Assembly: GCF_014203645.1 (NCBI RefSeq)
Contig: NZ_JACHJL010000005.1
Coordinates: 310,001-374,000, forward strand
Source: Streptomyces zagrosensis
Lineage (GTDB): Bacteria; Actinomycetota; Actinomycetes; Streptomycetales; Streptomycetaceae
Direction of reading: 5' to 3'
DNA length: 64,000 nt
Part shown: piece by piece, positions 9,434-23,356 of the stretch
Numbering within the stretch: position 1 is the first letter of the stretch
How the letters are laid out: each line of letters starts with the position of its first letter
Position numbers and translations under genes: made by a program
The notes under the pieces: generated by a model
Databases searched by the model: none
The model's input: the letters and a program-made list of their open reading frames with translations, nothing else
What the model was told of the DNA's origin: nothing

Positions 9434-9473
9434 TGAAAAGTCCTGGTCAGACTCGCTCGACCAGGACTTTTCA
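9434..9473 (-). terminator. pyrF terminator hairpin
   Basis: Perfect 15-bp stem (9434-9448 with 9459-9473) and a ten-base loop, starting 27 bases after the pyrF stop codon. On the minus strand a short T-containing run (TCTGTTCT) follows. It ends the pyrimidine cluster before mihF. Confidence 0.8.
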
Positions 9474-9500
9474 GGGCAAAACCACCGGGTTCTGCGGTAC

Positions 9501-10369
9501 TTATTTCGCGGCTGTCCATACTTCTTCGGCGATCTGGGCCGCCGCGGCACGCAATGCAGCGGTGTCAGGGCCGTGCCGCAGCACTCCCCGGCTCACGCTG
9601 GGCACCACGTTGCCCACCGCGTCGCCGAACACCGCCGGAAGATCGGCGGGAGTGGCGCCCTGGGCGCCGATGCCGGGTGCCAGGAGCGGCCCGTCGATGG
9701 CTAGCGAGCCGCCCGCCGCGGCGAGCGAGTCGCCCAGCGTCGCCCCGACGACCGCGCCAAAGGAGCCGAGCGCAGCGCCGTTGCCGCGCCAGTTCTTCCG
9801 CTCCGCCCCGTTTTGTTCGGCGAGATGGCCGAGCATGGTGGCGGCGACGCTGCGGCCATCGGCCCGTACCGCGTGCTGCACCTCGGCGCCCTCCGGATTG
9901 GAGGTGAGGGCCAGGACGAACAGACCGCTTCCACTCGCGCGGGCCAACGCGATCGCTGGGTCCAGCGAGCCGAAGCCCAGATAGGGGCTGACGGTGAGCG
10001 CGTCGCAGAACAACGGCGAGGCCGGGTCCAGGTACGCGGCGGCGTACGCGGCCATGGTCGAGCCGATGTCGCCCCGCTTGGCGTCCATCAGCACCAGGGC
10101 CCCAGCGTCCCGCGCATCGGCAACGGTGCGCTCCAAGACGGCGACGCCGCGCGATCCGAACCGCTCGAAGAAGGCGGACTGCGGCTTGAGGACGGCAACC
10201 CGATCAGCGAGGGCCTCCACCACGGTGCGCGAGAACCGCTCCAGTCCCGCGACGTCATCGCCAAGGCCCCAGTCGGCGAGCAGCGAGGCGTGCGGGTCGA
10301 TGCCGACGCACAGCGGCCCGCGGGTGTCCATGGCACGCCGCAGCCGGGCGCCGAAGGGCTCGGTGACGC

Positions 10370-10373
<4 letters not shown>
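9501..10373 (-). CDS. pyrF: Orotidine 5'-phosphate decarboxylase
   Basis: Last step of UMP synthesis: decarboxylates OMP. The 290-residue length fits the long (type 2) bacterial enzyme. The catalytic loop MDAKRGDIGST (DAKRGD at residues 97-102) carries the Asp-Lys-Asp charge network. The substrate-phosphate region PGIGAQG and the segment VLALTSNPEG also match. ATG overlaps the pyrD stop as ATGA, so translation is probably coupled to pyrD. The open frame extends a further 73 codons upstream inside pyrD, in a different frame; this is not a real extension. A hairpin follows the gene. Confidence 0.95.
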
Positions 10374-11596
<1,223 letters not shown>

Positions 11597-11620
11597 GCGG
11601 GCTGCGTACTTTCGGTAGGC

Positions 11621-11680
11621 CGACACGAAGTAACACGAAGTAACACGGAGCAATGCTGAGTAGCGTTGAGTAATGCTGAG
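11621..11680. repeat. Six 10-bp phased repeats upstream of pyrD
   Basis: Six consecutive 10-base units. The first three resemble TAACACGAAG and the last three TAATGCTGAG; all six share the -AG end. They fill the leader between the carB terminator and the pyrD start (25-85 bases upstream of the ATG). The period equals one helical turn and matches the repeat block upstream of rpoZ, though the sequence differs. Confidence 0.75.
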
Positions 11681-11683
11681 AAC

Positions 11684-11727
11684 CACAAAAAGAGGCGCGG
11701 GCGGCCGGAGCCGTCGGCTCCGGCCGC
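11684..11727 (-). terminator. Rho-independent terminator after carB
   Basis: A 13-bp inverted repeat (11701-11713 with 11715-11727), in practice an 11-bp stem with a five-base loop. On the minus strand it is followed by CTCTTTTTG, a genuine U-tract. It lies ten bases beyond the carB stop, so pyrD and pyrF need read-through or their own promoter. Confidence 0.8.
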
Positions 11728-11736
11728 CGCTCTCCG

Positions 11737-15043
<3,307 letters not shown>

Positions 15044-15051
<8 letters not shown>

Positions 15052-16186
15052 GGGGGCCCTCCATCAGGGATACGAACCGGTCGAACAGGTAAGCGGCGTC
15101 ATGCGGTCCGGCGGCGGCTTCGGGGTGGTATTGAACGCTGAACGCGGGGAGGTCCAGGCATTCGAGGCCCTCCACGACATCGTCGTTGAGCCCCACATGC
15201 GCGACCTGGGCCCGGCCGTAGGGGGTGTCCACGACGGTGTCCAGGGGCGCGTCCACGGCGAAGCCGTGGTTTTGCGCGGTGATCTCGACCTTGCCGGTGG
15301 TGCGGTCCTGTACCGGCTGGTTGATGCCGCGGTGCCCGTACTTGAGCTTGTACGTGCCAAAGCCGAGCGCTCTGCCGAGGACCTGGTTGCCGAAGCAGAT
15401 GCCGAACAGCGGGGTGCGGCGGTCGAGCACGCCGCGCGCCAGCTCCATCGGATGGTCGGCGGTGGCGGGGTCGCCTGGCCCGTTGGAGAAGAACACGCCA
15501 TCGGGCTCGATGGCGTAGATCTCCTCCAGGCTCGCGGTCGCGGGGAAGACATGGACCTCTATGCCGCGCTCGGCCATCCGGCGCGGGGTCATCGTCTTGA
15601 TACCGAGGTCGATCGCGGCGACGGTGAACTTCTTTTCACCGACCGCGGGGACGACATAGGTCTCCTTGGTGGTGACCTCGCGCCACAGGTCGGCGCCCTT
15701 CATCTCCGGAGCGCTGCGCACCCGCTCCACCAGCGCCGCTTCCTCGGTGAGCGCGGCCCCGGAGAAGATGCCGACGCGCATGGCGCCACGCTCGCGCAGA
15801 TGCCGGGTGAGGGCGCGGGTGTCCACGCCGCTGATGCCGACGACGCCCTGGGCCGCCAGTTCCTCGTCCAGGGTGCGTTGGGTGCGCCAGTTGGACGGCT
15901 TGCGGGCGGGGTCGCGTACGACGTAGCCGCAGACCCAGATCCGCGCGGACTCCTGGTCCTCGTCGTTGACACCGGTGTTGCCGATGTGCGGAGCGGTCAT
16001 GACGACCACCTGCCGGTGGTACGAGGGGTCGGTCAGGGTCTCCTGGTATCCGGTCATGCCGGTGGAGAACACCGCCTCGCCGAAGGTCTCCCCCACCGCC
16101 CCGTAGGCCCGGCCACGGAAGGTGCGACCGTCCTCCAGGACGAGTACGGCGGGGACCCTGGCCCCCTGGGTGGAGAGCGTCATCAT
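15044..16186 (-). CDS. carA: Carbamoyl-phosphate synthase, small (glutaminase) subunit
   Basis: Hydrolyses glutamine and passes ammonia to CarB. The 380-residue product has the N-terminal CPSase small domain ([33 protein letters not shown]) and a C-terminal class I amidotransferase with the nucleophile in [11 protein letters not shown] and the HPE of [13 protein letters not shown]. The first ATG overlaps the stop of the upstream membrane-protein gene as ATGA and is followed at once by a second ATG. The stop is buried in the start of carB. This arrangement fixes equal production of the two subunits. Confidence 0.97.
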
Positions 16187-16893
16187 GTGCCTTTCTCGGG
16201 GGTCGCGGGGGTCGCCCCCCGCAATGTCACAGCCTCGGGGGTCTCGGGGGTCGCCCCCCGGGATGTCACAGCCTCGGGGGTCGCGGGGGTCGCCCCCCGC
16301 AGTGCTACAGCCTCGGGGGTCGCGGCACCGTCACGCTGGGTGGCGACCGCGTCGCTGGGGCCGCCGGTGAGGTCGTTGATCGCCGCGACCCAGGCCGTGT
16401 GCTCCGCGGCGTGGTGGGAGCGGAAGCCGGAGTCGATCAGTTGCTCGCCGAGCTGCCAGGTGATCACCAGCAGGCCGCCCTCGGTGAGGACCTTGCCCGC
16501 GATGCCCTTGTCGAGCCGGGCGCCGCGAAGTGCGTCGGTGGGTACGAAGAAGTCCCGTGCGCCGGGGCGCCGCACGTCCAGGCCCGCGTCGGTGAGGGTG
16601 ACGTCGGCGCGGCTGCGGGCGCCGAGGCCGTGCGCGACGATGCGCTCCAGCCACTGCCCGGCCTTGGTGGAGCCGTGGTAGCGCCCGGCCATGACCAGCA
16701 CGGGTTCCCCCGGCTGCTCGGGTGCGTCTGCCAGGCCCGGCAGGTCGGACTGAAGCAACCCGCGCCACTTCCAGCCCTCGCGCATCAGCCAGTACAGCAG
16801 CACCACGATCAGCAGCAGTCCCACAACCCAGCCGGTGCGCGCGGCCCAGTCGCTCGTGCCCTCGTCCGCCGCCAGAAATGTCATAGGTGTCAC
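16183..16893 (-). CDS. Membrane-anchored PH-like domain protein in the pyr cluster
   Basis: Function unknown. One membrane segment near the N-terminus ([16 protein letters not shown]) is followed by a soluble region of about 130 residues that resembles a bacterial PH-like domain ([20 protein letters not shown] to [15 protein letters not shown]). The last 50 residues are a 16-residue tandem repeat (TPEAVxxRGATPx). I chose the GTG at 16893 because GGGAAG lies six bases upstream and GTGA overlaps the pyrC stop; an ATG at 16884 is the alternative. The stop overlaps carA as ATGA. A membrane protein between pyrC and carA is usual in Streptomyces, but its role in pyrimidine synthesis is unknown. Confidence 0.82.
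   Translation of the reverse strand: MTPMTFLAADEGTSDWAARTGWVVGLLLIVVLLYWLMREGWKWRGLLQSDLPGLADAPEQPGEPVLVMAGRYHGSTKAGQWLERIVAHGLGARSRADVTLTDAGLDVRRPGARDFFVPTDALRGARLDKGIAGKVLTEGGLLVITWQLGEQLIDSGFRSHHAAEHTAWVAAINDLTGGPSDAVATQRDGAATPEAVALRGATPATPEAVTSRGATPETPEAVTLRGATPATPEKGT
16190..16325. repeat. 48-bp tandem repeat inside the PH-like protein gene
   Basis: Nearly three copies of a 48-base unit, including GGGGGTCGCCCCCCG-type palindromes, encode the C-terminal 16-residue repeats of the PH-like protein immediately upstream of carA. The units differ at a few bases, two of them changing Val-Ala or Thr codons. Confidence 0.75.
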
Positions 16894-18185
16894 GTCAGCT
16901 TCCCGTCCACGACCGTTGCCCGGCCCCGCAGGAAGGTGTGCGTCACCCGGCCCGGCAGCTCGCGCCCCTCGAAGGGCGTGTTGCGACTGCGGGAGGCGAA
17001 GCCCGCGGGGCTCACCACACCACGGTATGTCGGGTCGAGCAGGGTCAGGTTCGCGGGCTCCCCCGCCGCGATGGGGCGACCGTGCCCCGTCAGCCGGCCG
17101 ATCGCAGCGGGGCGGAAGGCCATCCGGTCGGCCACGCCCGCCCAGTCGAGGAGTCCGGTGTCCACCATCGTGTGCTGGACGACCGAGAGCGCGGTCTCCA
17201 GGCCGACCATGCCCATGGCAGCGGCCCCCCACTCGCAGTCCTTGTCCTCGTGGGGGTGCGGAGCGTGGTCGGTGGCGACGCAGTCGATGGTGCCGTCGGC
17301 CAGCGCCTCACGCAGCGCCATCACATCGGCTTCGGTACGCAGCGGCGGGTTCACCTTGTACACGGGGTTGTAGGACCGTACGAGCTCGTCGGTGAGCAGC
17401 AGGTGGTGCGGGGTGACCTCGGCAGTGACGTTCCAGCCCTTGGACTTGGCCCAGCGCACGATTTCGACCGAGCCCGCGGTGGACAGGTGGCAGATGTGTA
17501 CCCGGGAGTCCACGTGCGCGGCGAGCAGCACATCGCGGGCGATGATCGATTCCTCGGCGACGGCGGGCCAGCCGCCGAGACCGAGCTCCGCGGAGACGAC
17601 GCCCTCGTTCATCTGGGCGCCCTCGGTGAGCCGCGGCTCCTGCGCGTGCTGGGCCACGACGCCGTCGAACGCCTTCACGTACTCCAAGGCCCGGCGCATG
17701 ATCACCGCATCATCCACACACTTGCCGTCGTCGGAGAAGACAACGACGCTCGCGGCCGAGTCGTGCATGGCGCCGAGTTCGGCGAGCTTCTTGCCTTCCA
17801 GGCCCACGGTGACGGCACCGATCGGCTGTACGTCGCAGTAGCCGGACTCGCGGCCAAGCCGCCAGACCTGCTCGACGACGCCGGCGGTGTCGGCGACGGG
17901 AAAGGTGTTGGCCATGGCGTGCACGGCGGTATAGCCGCCTACGGCCGCGGCCTGGGTGCCGGTCAGCACCGTCTCGGAGTCCTCACGGCCCGGCTCGCGC
18001 AGATGGGTGTGCAGGTCAACAAGGCCTGGCAGGAGGATCTGTCCGGCCGCGTCGATGACGGTGGCGCCCTCGGCCGTCAGGCCCTGGCCCACGGCGGCGA
18101 TGGTTGCGCCGTCGATGAGGACGTCGGCGCTCTCGCCGCCGATCACGCGCGCGCCGCGGAGCAGGGTCTTGGTCGTCTCACTCAT
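16890..18185 (-). CDS. pyrC: Dihydroorotase, class I
   Basis: Cyclises N-carbamoyl-aspartate to dihydroorotate. The 431-residue amidohydrolase has the zinc-binding [10 protein letters not shown] (His59 and His61), the DDGKCVDD segment, later His ligands in [12 protein letters not shown] and [12 protein letters not shown], and the catalytic Asp in [12 protein letters not shown]. Length and motifs fit the class I enzyme of Gram-positive bacteria. The start overlaps the pyrB stop as ATGA, and the stop overlaps the next gene's GTG, so it sits in an unbroken coupled chain pyrB-pyrC-membrane protein-carA-carB. Confidence 0.97.
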   Translation of the reverse strand: MSETTKTLLRGARVIGGESADVLIDGATIAAVGQGLTAEGATVIDAAGQILLPGLVDLHTHLREPGREDSETVLTGTQAAAVGGYTAVHAMANTFPVADTAGVVEQVWRLGRESGYCDVQPIGAVTVGLEGKKLAELGAMHDSAASVVVFSDDGKCVDDAVIMRRALEYVKAFDGVVAQHAQEPRLTEGAQMNEGVVSAELGLGGWPAVAEESIIARDVLLAAHVDSRVHICHLSTAGSVEIVRWAKSKGWNVTAEVTPHHLLLTDELVRSYNPVYKVNPPLRTEADVMALREALADGTIDCVATDHAPHPHEDKDCEWGAAAMGMVGLETALSVVQHTMVDTGLLDWAGVADRMAFRPAAIGRLTGHGRPIAAGEPANLTLLDPTYRGVVSPAGFASRSRNTPFEGRELPGRVTHTFLRGRATVVDGKLT

Positions 18186-19222
18186 GGCTTACGGGTCTCC
18201 TCGGTGCGGGCTTCGGCCGGGGTGGCGGGCGTCGGGGCGATGGCGGGCTCATTGCCGCCGAGCAGCAGGTACAAGGTGGCCATCCGGATGCTCACGCCGT
18301 TGGTGACCTGCTCGACGGCGGTGCAGCGGCGCGAGTCGGCGACCTCGGCGGTGATTTCCATACCCCGGTTCATGGGCCCCGGGTGCATGACGATGGCGTG
18401 TTCCGGCATTCGGGCCATGCGGTGGCCGTCCAGGCCGTAACGGCGGGCGTACTCGCGCTCGGTGGGGAAGAAGGCCGCGTTCATGCGTTCGCGCTGCACC
18501 CGCAGCATCATCACCGCATCGGAGGCGGCCAGCACTGCGTCCAGGTCGTAGCTGACCTCGCACGGCCAGCGCTCGACGCCGATGGGCACCAGCGTGGGCG
18601 GTGCGACCAGGGTGACTTCGGCGCCGAGGGTGGTGAGCAGGTGGACGTTGGAGCGGGCGACCCGGCTGTGCAGGATATCGCCGACGATGGTGACCTTGCG
18701 TCCCGCCAGGTCGCGCCCGGTGCCGTCGCCAGGGCCGCGGTGGTGGGTGGAGCCGCCGTCGGGGGCGCCGGCGAGGTGGCGGCGCATGGTGAAGGCGTCG
18801 AGGAGGGCCTGGGTGGGGTGCTCGTGGGTGCCGTCTCCGGCGTTGACGACCGAGCCCTTGATCCACCCGGAGGTTGCCAGGCGGTGCGGGGCGCCGGATG
18901 AGTGGTGCCGGATGACGACCGCGTCCGCGCCCATCGCCTCCAGGGTCAGTGCGGTGTCCTTCAGTGACTCGCCCTTGGAGACGGATGAGCCCTTGGCCGA
19001 GAAGTTGATGACGTCGGCGGACAGCCGCTTGGCGGCGGCCTCGAAGGAGATACGGGTCCGTGTCGAGTCCTCGAAGAACAAGTTGACGACGGTACGTCCA
19101 CGCAGCGTGGGCAGCTTCTTGATCGGCCGGTCCGCGACCCGGGCCATCTCCTCGGCGGTGTCGAGGATGAGGACGGCGTCGTCGCGGGTGAGATCGGCGG
19201 CCGAGATGAGGTGACGCTTCAT
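18182..19222 (-). CDS. pyrB: Aspartate carbamoyltransferase catalytic subunit
   Basis: Condenses carbamoyl phosphate with aspartate, the committed step of pyrimidine synthesis. From the ATG at 19222 (GGAG seven bases upstream) the product has 346 residues. It carries the carbamoyl-phosphate loop FFEDSTRTR, the [10 protein letters not shown] loop, the HPTQALLD segment and HPGPMNRG near the C-terminus. About 20 extra Gly/His/Asp-rich residues ([16 protein letters not shown]) sit between the Asp-binding helix and [18 protein letters not shown], and the C-terminus has an Ala/Pro/Thr tail. No pyrI regulatory subunit is seen, as expected for actinobacteria. The open frame to 19393 has no ribosome binding site. 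Confidence 0.96.
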   Translation of the reverse strand: MKRHLISAADLTRDDAVLILDTAEEMARVADRPIKKLPTLRGRTVVNLFFEDSTRTRISFEAAAKRLSADVINFSAKGSSVSKGESLKDTALTLEAMGADAVVIRHHSSGAPHRLATSGWIKGSVVNAGDGTHEHPTQALLDAFTMRRHLAGAPDGGSTHHRGPGDGTGRDLAGRKVTIVGDILHSRVARSNVHLLTTLGAEVTLVAPPTLVPIGVERWPCEVSYDLDAVLAASDAVMMLRVQRERMNAAFFPTEREYARRYGLDGHRMARMPEHAIVMHPGPMNRGMEITAEVADSRRCTAVEQVTNGVSIRMATLYLLLGGNEPAIAPTPATPAEARTEETRKP

Positions 19223-19319
19223 CTGAGGGCTCCGTGAGTGAGGAGTGGTGAGGGCGTGCGGGCAGGCGCCAGCGCGGCCCGGTGCAGGCCCGGGGCGCGT
19301 ACGGGGACCGCGCGGGGCG

Positions 19320-20030
<711 letters not shown>

Positions 20031-20163
20031 TTAAAGGACGTCGGATTTACGGTATTGACGTTACCAGGATCGAAAACGTGCGAAGTCAGCACCCCACGGC
20101 ACTTCACAGCACCGCACGGCACCCCTCGGCACCCGCCCCGAGCACGCGTACGCAACATTCAGC

Positions 20164-20207
20164 TTGACGAAGCCAGATTACGCTGCGTAACCTCACAGTG
20201 AGTTACC
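20164..20207 (+). promoter_or_regulatory. bldD promoter with overlapping BldD operator
   Basis: A -35 TTGACG (20164-20169) and -10 TAACCT (20188-20193) are separated by 18 bases. The -10 box is overlapped by CCTCACAGTGAGTTACC (20191-20207), an imperfect palindrome containing the AGTGA / TCAC half-sites of the known BldD box. BldD is known to repress its own gene in Streptomyces coelicolor, and the position over the -10 fits repression. Confidence 0.75.
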
Positions 20208-20228
20208 AGTCTTCGTCCGGGGAGCTTT

Positions 20229-20729
20229 ATGTCCAGCGAATACGCTAAACAGCTCGGAGCCAAGCTCCGCGCCATCCGCACCCAGCAGGGGCTCTCCCTT
20301 CATGGTGTCGAAGAGAAGTCTCAGGGCCGCTGGAAGGCCGTGGTGGTCGGCTCGTACGAGCGCGGCGACCGGGCCGTGACGGTACAGCGGCTAGCCGAGC
20401 TGGCCGACTTCTACGGGGTTCCCGTGCAGGAACTCCTGCCTGGCACGACGCCGGGCGGTGCCGCCGAGCCGCCGCCGAAGCTGGTGCTCGACCTGGAGCG
20501 GCTGGCACATGTCCCAGCCGAAAAGGCGGGCCCCTTGCAGCGGTACGCGGCCACCATCCAGAGCCAGCGCGGGGACTACAACGGCAAGGTGCTGTCGATC
20601 CGCCAGGACGACCTGCGCACCCTCGCGGTGATTTACGACCAGTCGCCCTCTGTGCTGACCGAGCAGCTCATCGGCTGGGGCGTGCTCGACGCGGACGCGC
20701 GTCGCGCCGTACAGCACGAGGATCTGTGA
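20229..20729 (+). CDS. bldD: BldD, c-di-GMP-responsive master developmental repressor
   Basis: Represses sporulation and many developmental genes during vegetative growth, when c-di-GMP tetramers dimerise it. The 166-residue product has an N-terminal XRE-type helix-turn-helix domain (residues about 5-70, with LSLHGVEEKSQGRW) and a C-terminal c-di-GMP domain. Both c-di-GMP motifs are intact: Arg114-Gly-Asp116 and Arg125-Gln-Asp-Asp128, at the same numbers reported for S. coelicolor. It is transcribed divergently from pyrR with its own promoter and a BldD-type operator, and ends at a hairpin shared with nusB. Confidence 0.98.
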   Translation: MSSEYAKQLGAKLRAIRTQQGLSLHGVEEKSQGRWKAVVVGSYERGDRAVTVQRLAELADFYGVPVQELLPGTTPGGAAEPPPKLVLDLERLAHVPAEKAGPLQRYAATIQSQRGDYNGKVLSIRQDDLRTLAVIYDQSPSVLTEQLIGWGVLDADARRAVQHEDL

Positions 20730-20858
20730 CCGGCTGCCGGTGATCCCGGCGCCCGGCGTGCCGGACTCCCGGCGCACCGGCGCCTGGGGAGTCCTGCGCC
20801 TGGACGCCCTGCACGCCCTTGCGGCTTGGGCGACGTAGCCCGCTGCCGTGTGCCACCT

Positions 20859-20907
20859 ATGCCGCTGCCCCTGACCGACCTGAAGAGGTCGCCAGGGGCA
20901 GCGGCAT
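20859..20907. terminator. Bidirectional terminator between bldD and nusB
   Basis: Perfect 15-bp stem (20859-20873 with 20893-20907). Its loop contains a further 5-bp stem (20876-20880 with 20887-20891). It lies between the convergent bldD and nusB genes, 13 bases from the nusB stop. Confidence 0.8.
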
Positions 20908-20920
20908 GTAGCGCGCGGCC

Positions 20921-21352
20921 TCAGCCGTCGCGGCGCAAGCTGGGCTTGAGGTCCTTGAGCCGGCCCAGGAGGCCGTTGACGAAGGCCGGGGAGTCATCCG
21001 TGGAGAACTCCTTGGCGAGCTGCACTGCCTCGTCAATGGCCACGGCGTCCGGGGTCTCGTCCTCCCAGATCAGCTCAAAGGCGCTCAGCCGCAGGATGTT
21101 GCGGTCCACGACCGGCATCCGATCCAGCGTCCAACCAACCGCATAGGTGGCGATCAGCTCGTCGATGCGGTCCGCGTGCTCCGCGTACCCCTCGGCGAGC
21201 TGCATCGTGTACTCGTTGACCGGCGGCTGCCGGTCATCGGTCCGCGCGAGCCTGATCCAGTCCGCGAGGACCGTCGATACGGCGACGCCGCGCTGATCGG
21301 CCTCGAAGAGGATCTGGAAGGCGCGCTTGCGGGCCTTGTTGCGGGCAGCCAC
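20921..21352 (-). CDS. nusB: Transcription antitermination factor NusB
   Basis: Binds the boxA RNA of rRNA leaders with NusE (S10) to help antitermination. The 143-residue all-helical protein starts with RNKARKRAFQILFEADQRG and ends with the conserved LAKEFSTDDSPAFVNGLLGRL (usually K.F....FVNG.L). It starts with GTG two bases after the efp stop and has no evident ribosome binding site of its own, so translation is probably coupled to efp. Confidence 0.96.
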   Translation of the reverse strand: MAARNKARKRAFQILFEADQRGVAVSTVLADWIRLARTDDRQPPVNEYTMQLAEGYAEHADRIDELIATYAVGWTLDRMPVVDRNILRLSAFELIWEDETPDAVAIDEAVQLAKEFSTDDSPAFVNGLLGRLKDLKPSLRRDG

Positions 21353-21354
21353 GG

Positions 21355-21921
21355 TTAGCTGTTCACCCGACCGAGGTACTCACCGGAGCGGGTGTCAACC
21401 TTGATCTTCTCACCGGTGGTGATGAAGAGCGGGACCTGGATCTCGTAGCCGGTCTCCAGCGTCGCGGGCTTGGAGCCGCCGGTGGAGCGGTCGCCCTGAA
21501 CGCCGGGTTCGGTGTACTCGATGACCAGCTCGACGGAGGTAGGCAGCTCGATGTAGAGGAACGCGCCCTCGTACATCGCGACAACAGCCTCGTTGCCCTC
21601 CAGCAGGTAGTTGGCGGCGTCGCCAACGGTCTCCGGAGCGACGGTCATCTGCTCGAAGGTCTCCGTGTCCATGAACACGAAGTCGCTGCCGTCCTTGTAC
21701 GAGAACTGCATGCCGCGCTTGTCGACAGTCGCCGTCTCGACCTTCACACCGGCGTTAAAGGTCTTGTCAACGACCTTGCCGGACAGCACATGCTTCAGCT
21801 TGGTGCGGACGAAGGCGGGGCCCTTGCCGGGCTTGACGTGCTGGAACTCGACTACGGACCAGAGCTGGCCCCCGTCGAGCTTGAGCACCAGGCCGTTCTT
21901 GAGGTCGTTCGTGGATGCCAC
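21355..21921 (-). CDS. efp: Translation elongation factor P
   Basis: Relieves ribosomes stalled at polyproline stretches. The 188-residue protein has the KOW-like N-terminal domain, two OB domains and the family signature near the C-terminus ([20 protein letters not shown]). The tip of domain I reads KPGKGPAFV with Lys33 inside a palindromic PGKGP loop, the form seen in actinobacteria. No known lysine-modifying enzyme gene was noticed nearby, consistent with reports that this type acts unmodified. GTG start with AGGAG eleven bases upstream. Many proline-rich proteins in this window would be its clients. Confidence 0.97.
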   Translation of the reverse strand: MASTNDLKNGLVLKLDGGQLWSVVEFQHVKPGKGPAFVRTKLKHVLSGKVVDKTFNAGVKVETATVDKRGMQFSYKDGSDFVFMDTETFEQMTVAPETVGDAANYLLEGNEAVVAMYEGAFLYIELPTSVELVIEYTEPGVQGDRSTGGSKPATLETGYEIQVPLFITTGEKIKVDTRSGEYLGRVNS

Positions 21922-21968
21922 GGTTGCGGAATCTCCTGGACTGAAGCTGGTGGAACCAGGGGTGCACG

Positions 21969-23075
21969 CTAGAGCGCGAGCAGCTCCTTGGTCGTGATGG
22001 TGAGTAGCTCGGGGCCGCCGTCCGCCTCGGGGCGAACGACGAGCGTGTCATCGATCCGGACACCGCCCCGGCCCGGGAGGTGGACCCCCGGTTCGACGGT
22101 GACCGGCACACAAGCGTCCAGTTTACCCATGGCTCCCGGTGCGAGCCGAGGGTCCTCGTCGTTTTCCAGGCCCACACCGTGCCCGACGCGGGCTCCCAGC
22201 GTCTCCTCGCGGCCTGCGGCGGCCAGCACCTGCCGCGTCACCCGGTCCACCTCGCAGTACGCGGTGCCCGGCGTCAGCGCCTCGCGGCCCGCCCGCTGCG
22301 CGGCGAAGACCAGGTCGTACAGCTCGATCTGCCAGTCGGCAGGCGAGGTGCCGATGACGAAGGTGCGGCCCACCTCACAGCGGTAGCCGCGGTAGCCGGC
22401 GCCCAGGCAGACGGTGAGGAAGTCGCCCTCCTCCACCCTGCGGTCGGTGGGCACGTGCCCACTGCGGCCCGAGTGCGGCCCGGCGCCAACGGAGGTGGCG
22501 AACGCCGGCCCGTCCGCTCCGTGGTCCACCAAACGGCGCTCCAGCTCCAGCGCGAGGTGCCGCTCGGTGCGGCCCACCAAAATCGATTCGAGAAGCTCGC
22601 CAAGCGCCTGGTCGGCGATTTCCGCGGCGATGCGTAGCGCGGAGATCTCATCGTCGTCCTTGACGATCCGCTGCTGCTCAACGGCGCCTGCGAGGTCGGT
22701 CAGTTCGAGGCGGGGTGCGATTGAGCGCAGCGCCCGGTGCCGGGCGACGGTCAGATGGTGCTCCTCGACGGCAAGCCGCCCGGCGCCCGCCGTAGCGGCA
22801 AGGTCGGCCGCGGCGACGGCCGCATCGCCGTGCGGCGCGCCCAGCTCCTGTACCCGCAGGTCATCGATGGGTGCCCCGACCATGGGATCGGCCGCGGTGG
22901 CCGGGGGGCGCACCAGCACATCGTCGGTCGGCCCGAGCAGCAGTGCGGCCCCGGTCGGTGAGCCGCCGCACAGATAGCGAACGTTGGCGGGGTGGGAGAC
23001 GAGCACTGCTGTACTCCCGACGGCCGCGCACTGCTCGCGCAGCCGGGTGCGTCGGGCCGCGAACACCTCGGACAT
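21969..23075 (-). CDS. M24-family (Xaa-Pro peptidase-like) protein with altered metal site
   Basis: Has the creatinase/prolidase-type N-terminal domain and a pita-bread M24 domain (368 residues), so it would normally be called an Xaa-Pro aminopeptidase or dipeptidase (PepQ-like). However, of the five metal ligands, the first Asp is Cys ([13 protein letters not shown]), the second Asp is Glu (RCEVGRTF) and the last Glu is Asp ([10 protein letters not shown]). The His of VGHGVGL and Glu of TVEPGV remain, and the HE of GLxxHExP reads DE. Binding of the usual two metals is doubtful. It lies 47 bases upstream of efp, in the usual Streptomyces order. Peptidase activity is uncertain; it may be a pseudoenzyme. 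Confidence 0.85.
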   Translation of the reverse strand: MSEVFAARRTRLREQCAAVGSTAVLVSHPANVRYLCGGSPTGAALLLGPTDDVLVRPPATAADPMVGAPIDDLRVQELGAPHGDAAVAAADLAATAGAGRLAVEEHHLTVARHRALRSIAPRLELTDLAGAVEQQRIVKDDDEISALRIAAEIADQALGELLESILVGRTERHLALELERRLVDHGADGPAFATSVGAGPHSGRSGHVPTDRRVEEGDFLTVCLGAGYRGYRCEVGRTFVIGTSPADWQIELYDLVFAAQRAGREALTPGTAYCEVDRVTRQVLAAAGREETLGARVGHGVGLENDEDPRLAPGAMGKLDACVPVTVEPGVHLPGRGGVRIDDTLVVRPEADGGPELLTITTKELLAL

Positions 23076-23169
23076 AGTACGAGCCTAGGCGTGCGGCGCG
23101 GCGCTGGCCGGTCAGACGCGTCCGAGTGGGCGTAGGCCGGTGCGCGGGGGCGCTGTCGAGCGCGCCGGC

Positions 23170-23240
23170 GCGCAGCGGCGGGCGCGCAGCGGCGGGGATG
23201 CAGCGGCGGGGATGCAGCCGCGGGGATGCACGCAGCGTCG
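23170..23240. repeat. 14-bp tandem repeat between the M24 gene and the P-loop NTPase gene
   Basis: Four 14-base units (23170-23225) close to ATGCAGCGGCGGGG, plus a decaying fifth, lie in the 281-bp gap. The first two units begin GCGC and the next two ATGC. No gene or promoter is recognised in the gap. Confidence 0.7.
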
Positions 23241-23356
23241 GGTGCTCGGGCCGTCTGCCGGTGGCAGCGGGTGTGCAGGGGGCCGCCCGACCGCGTGGGC
23301 AATGAGTGATGGGCAAGGTGGCGAAAGGTTCCGGCACGGGTGCGTGCGTCAGGTCC

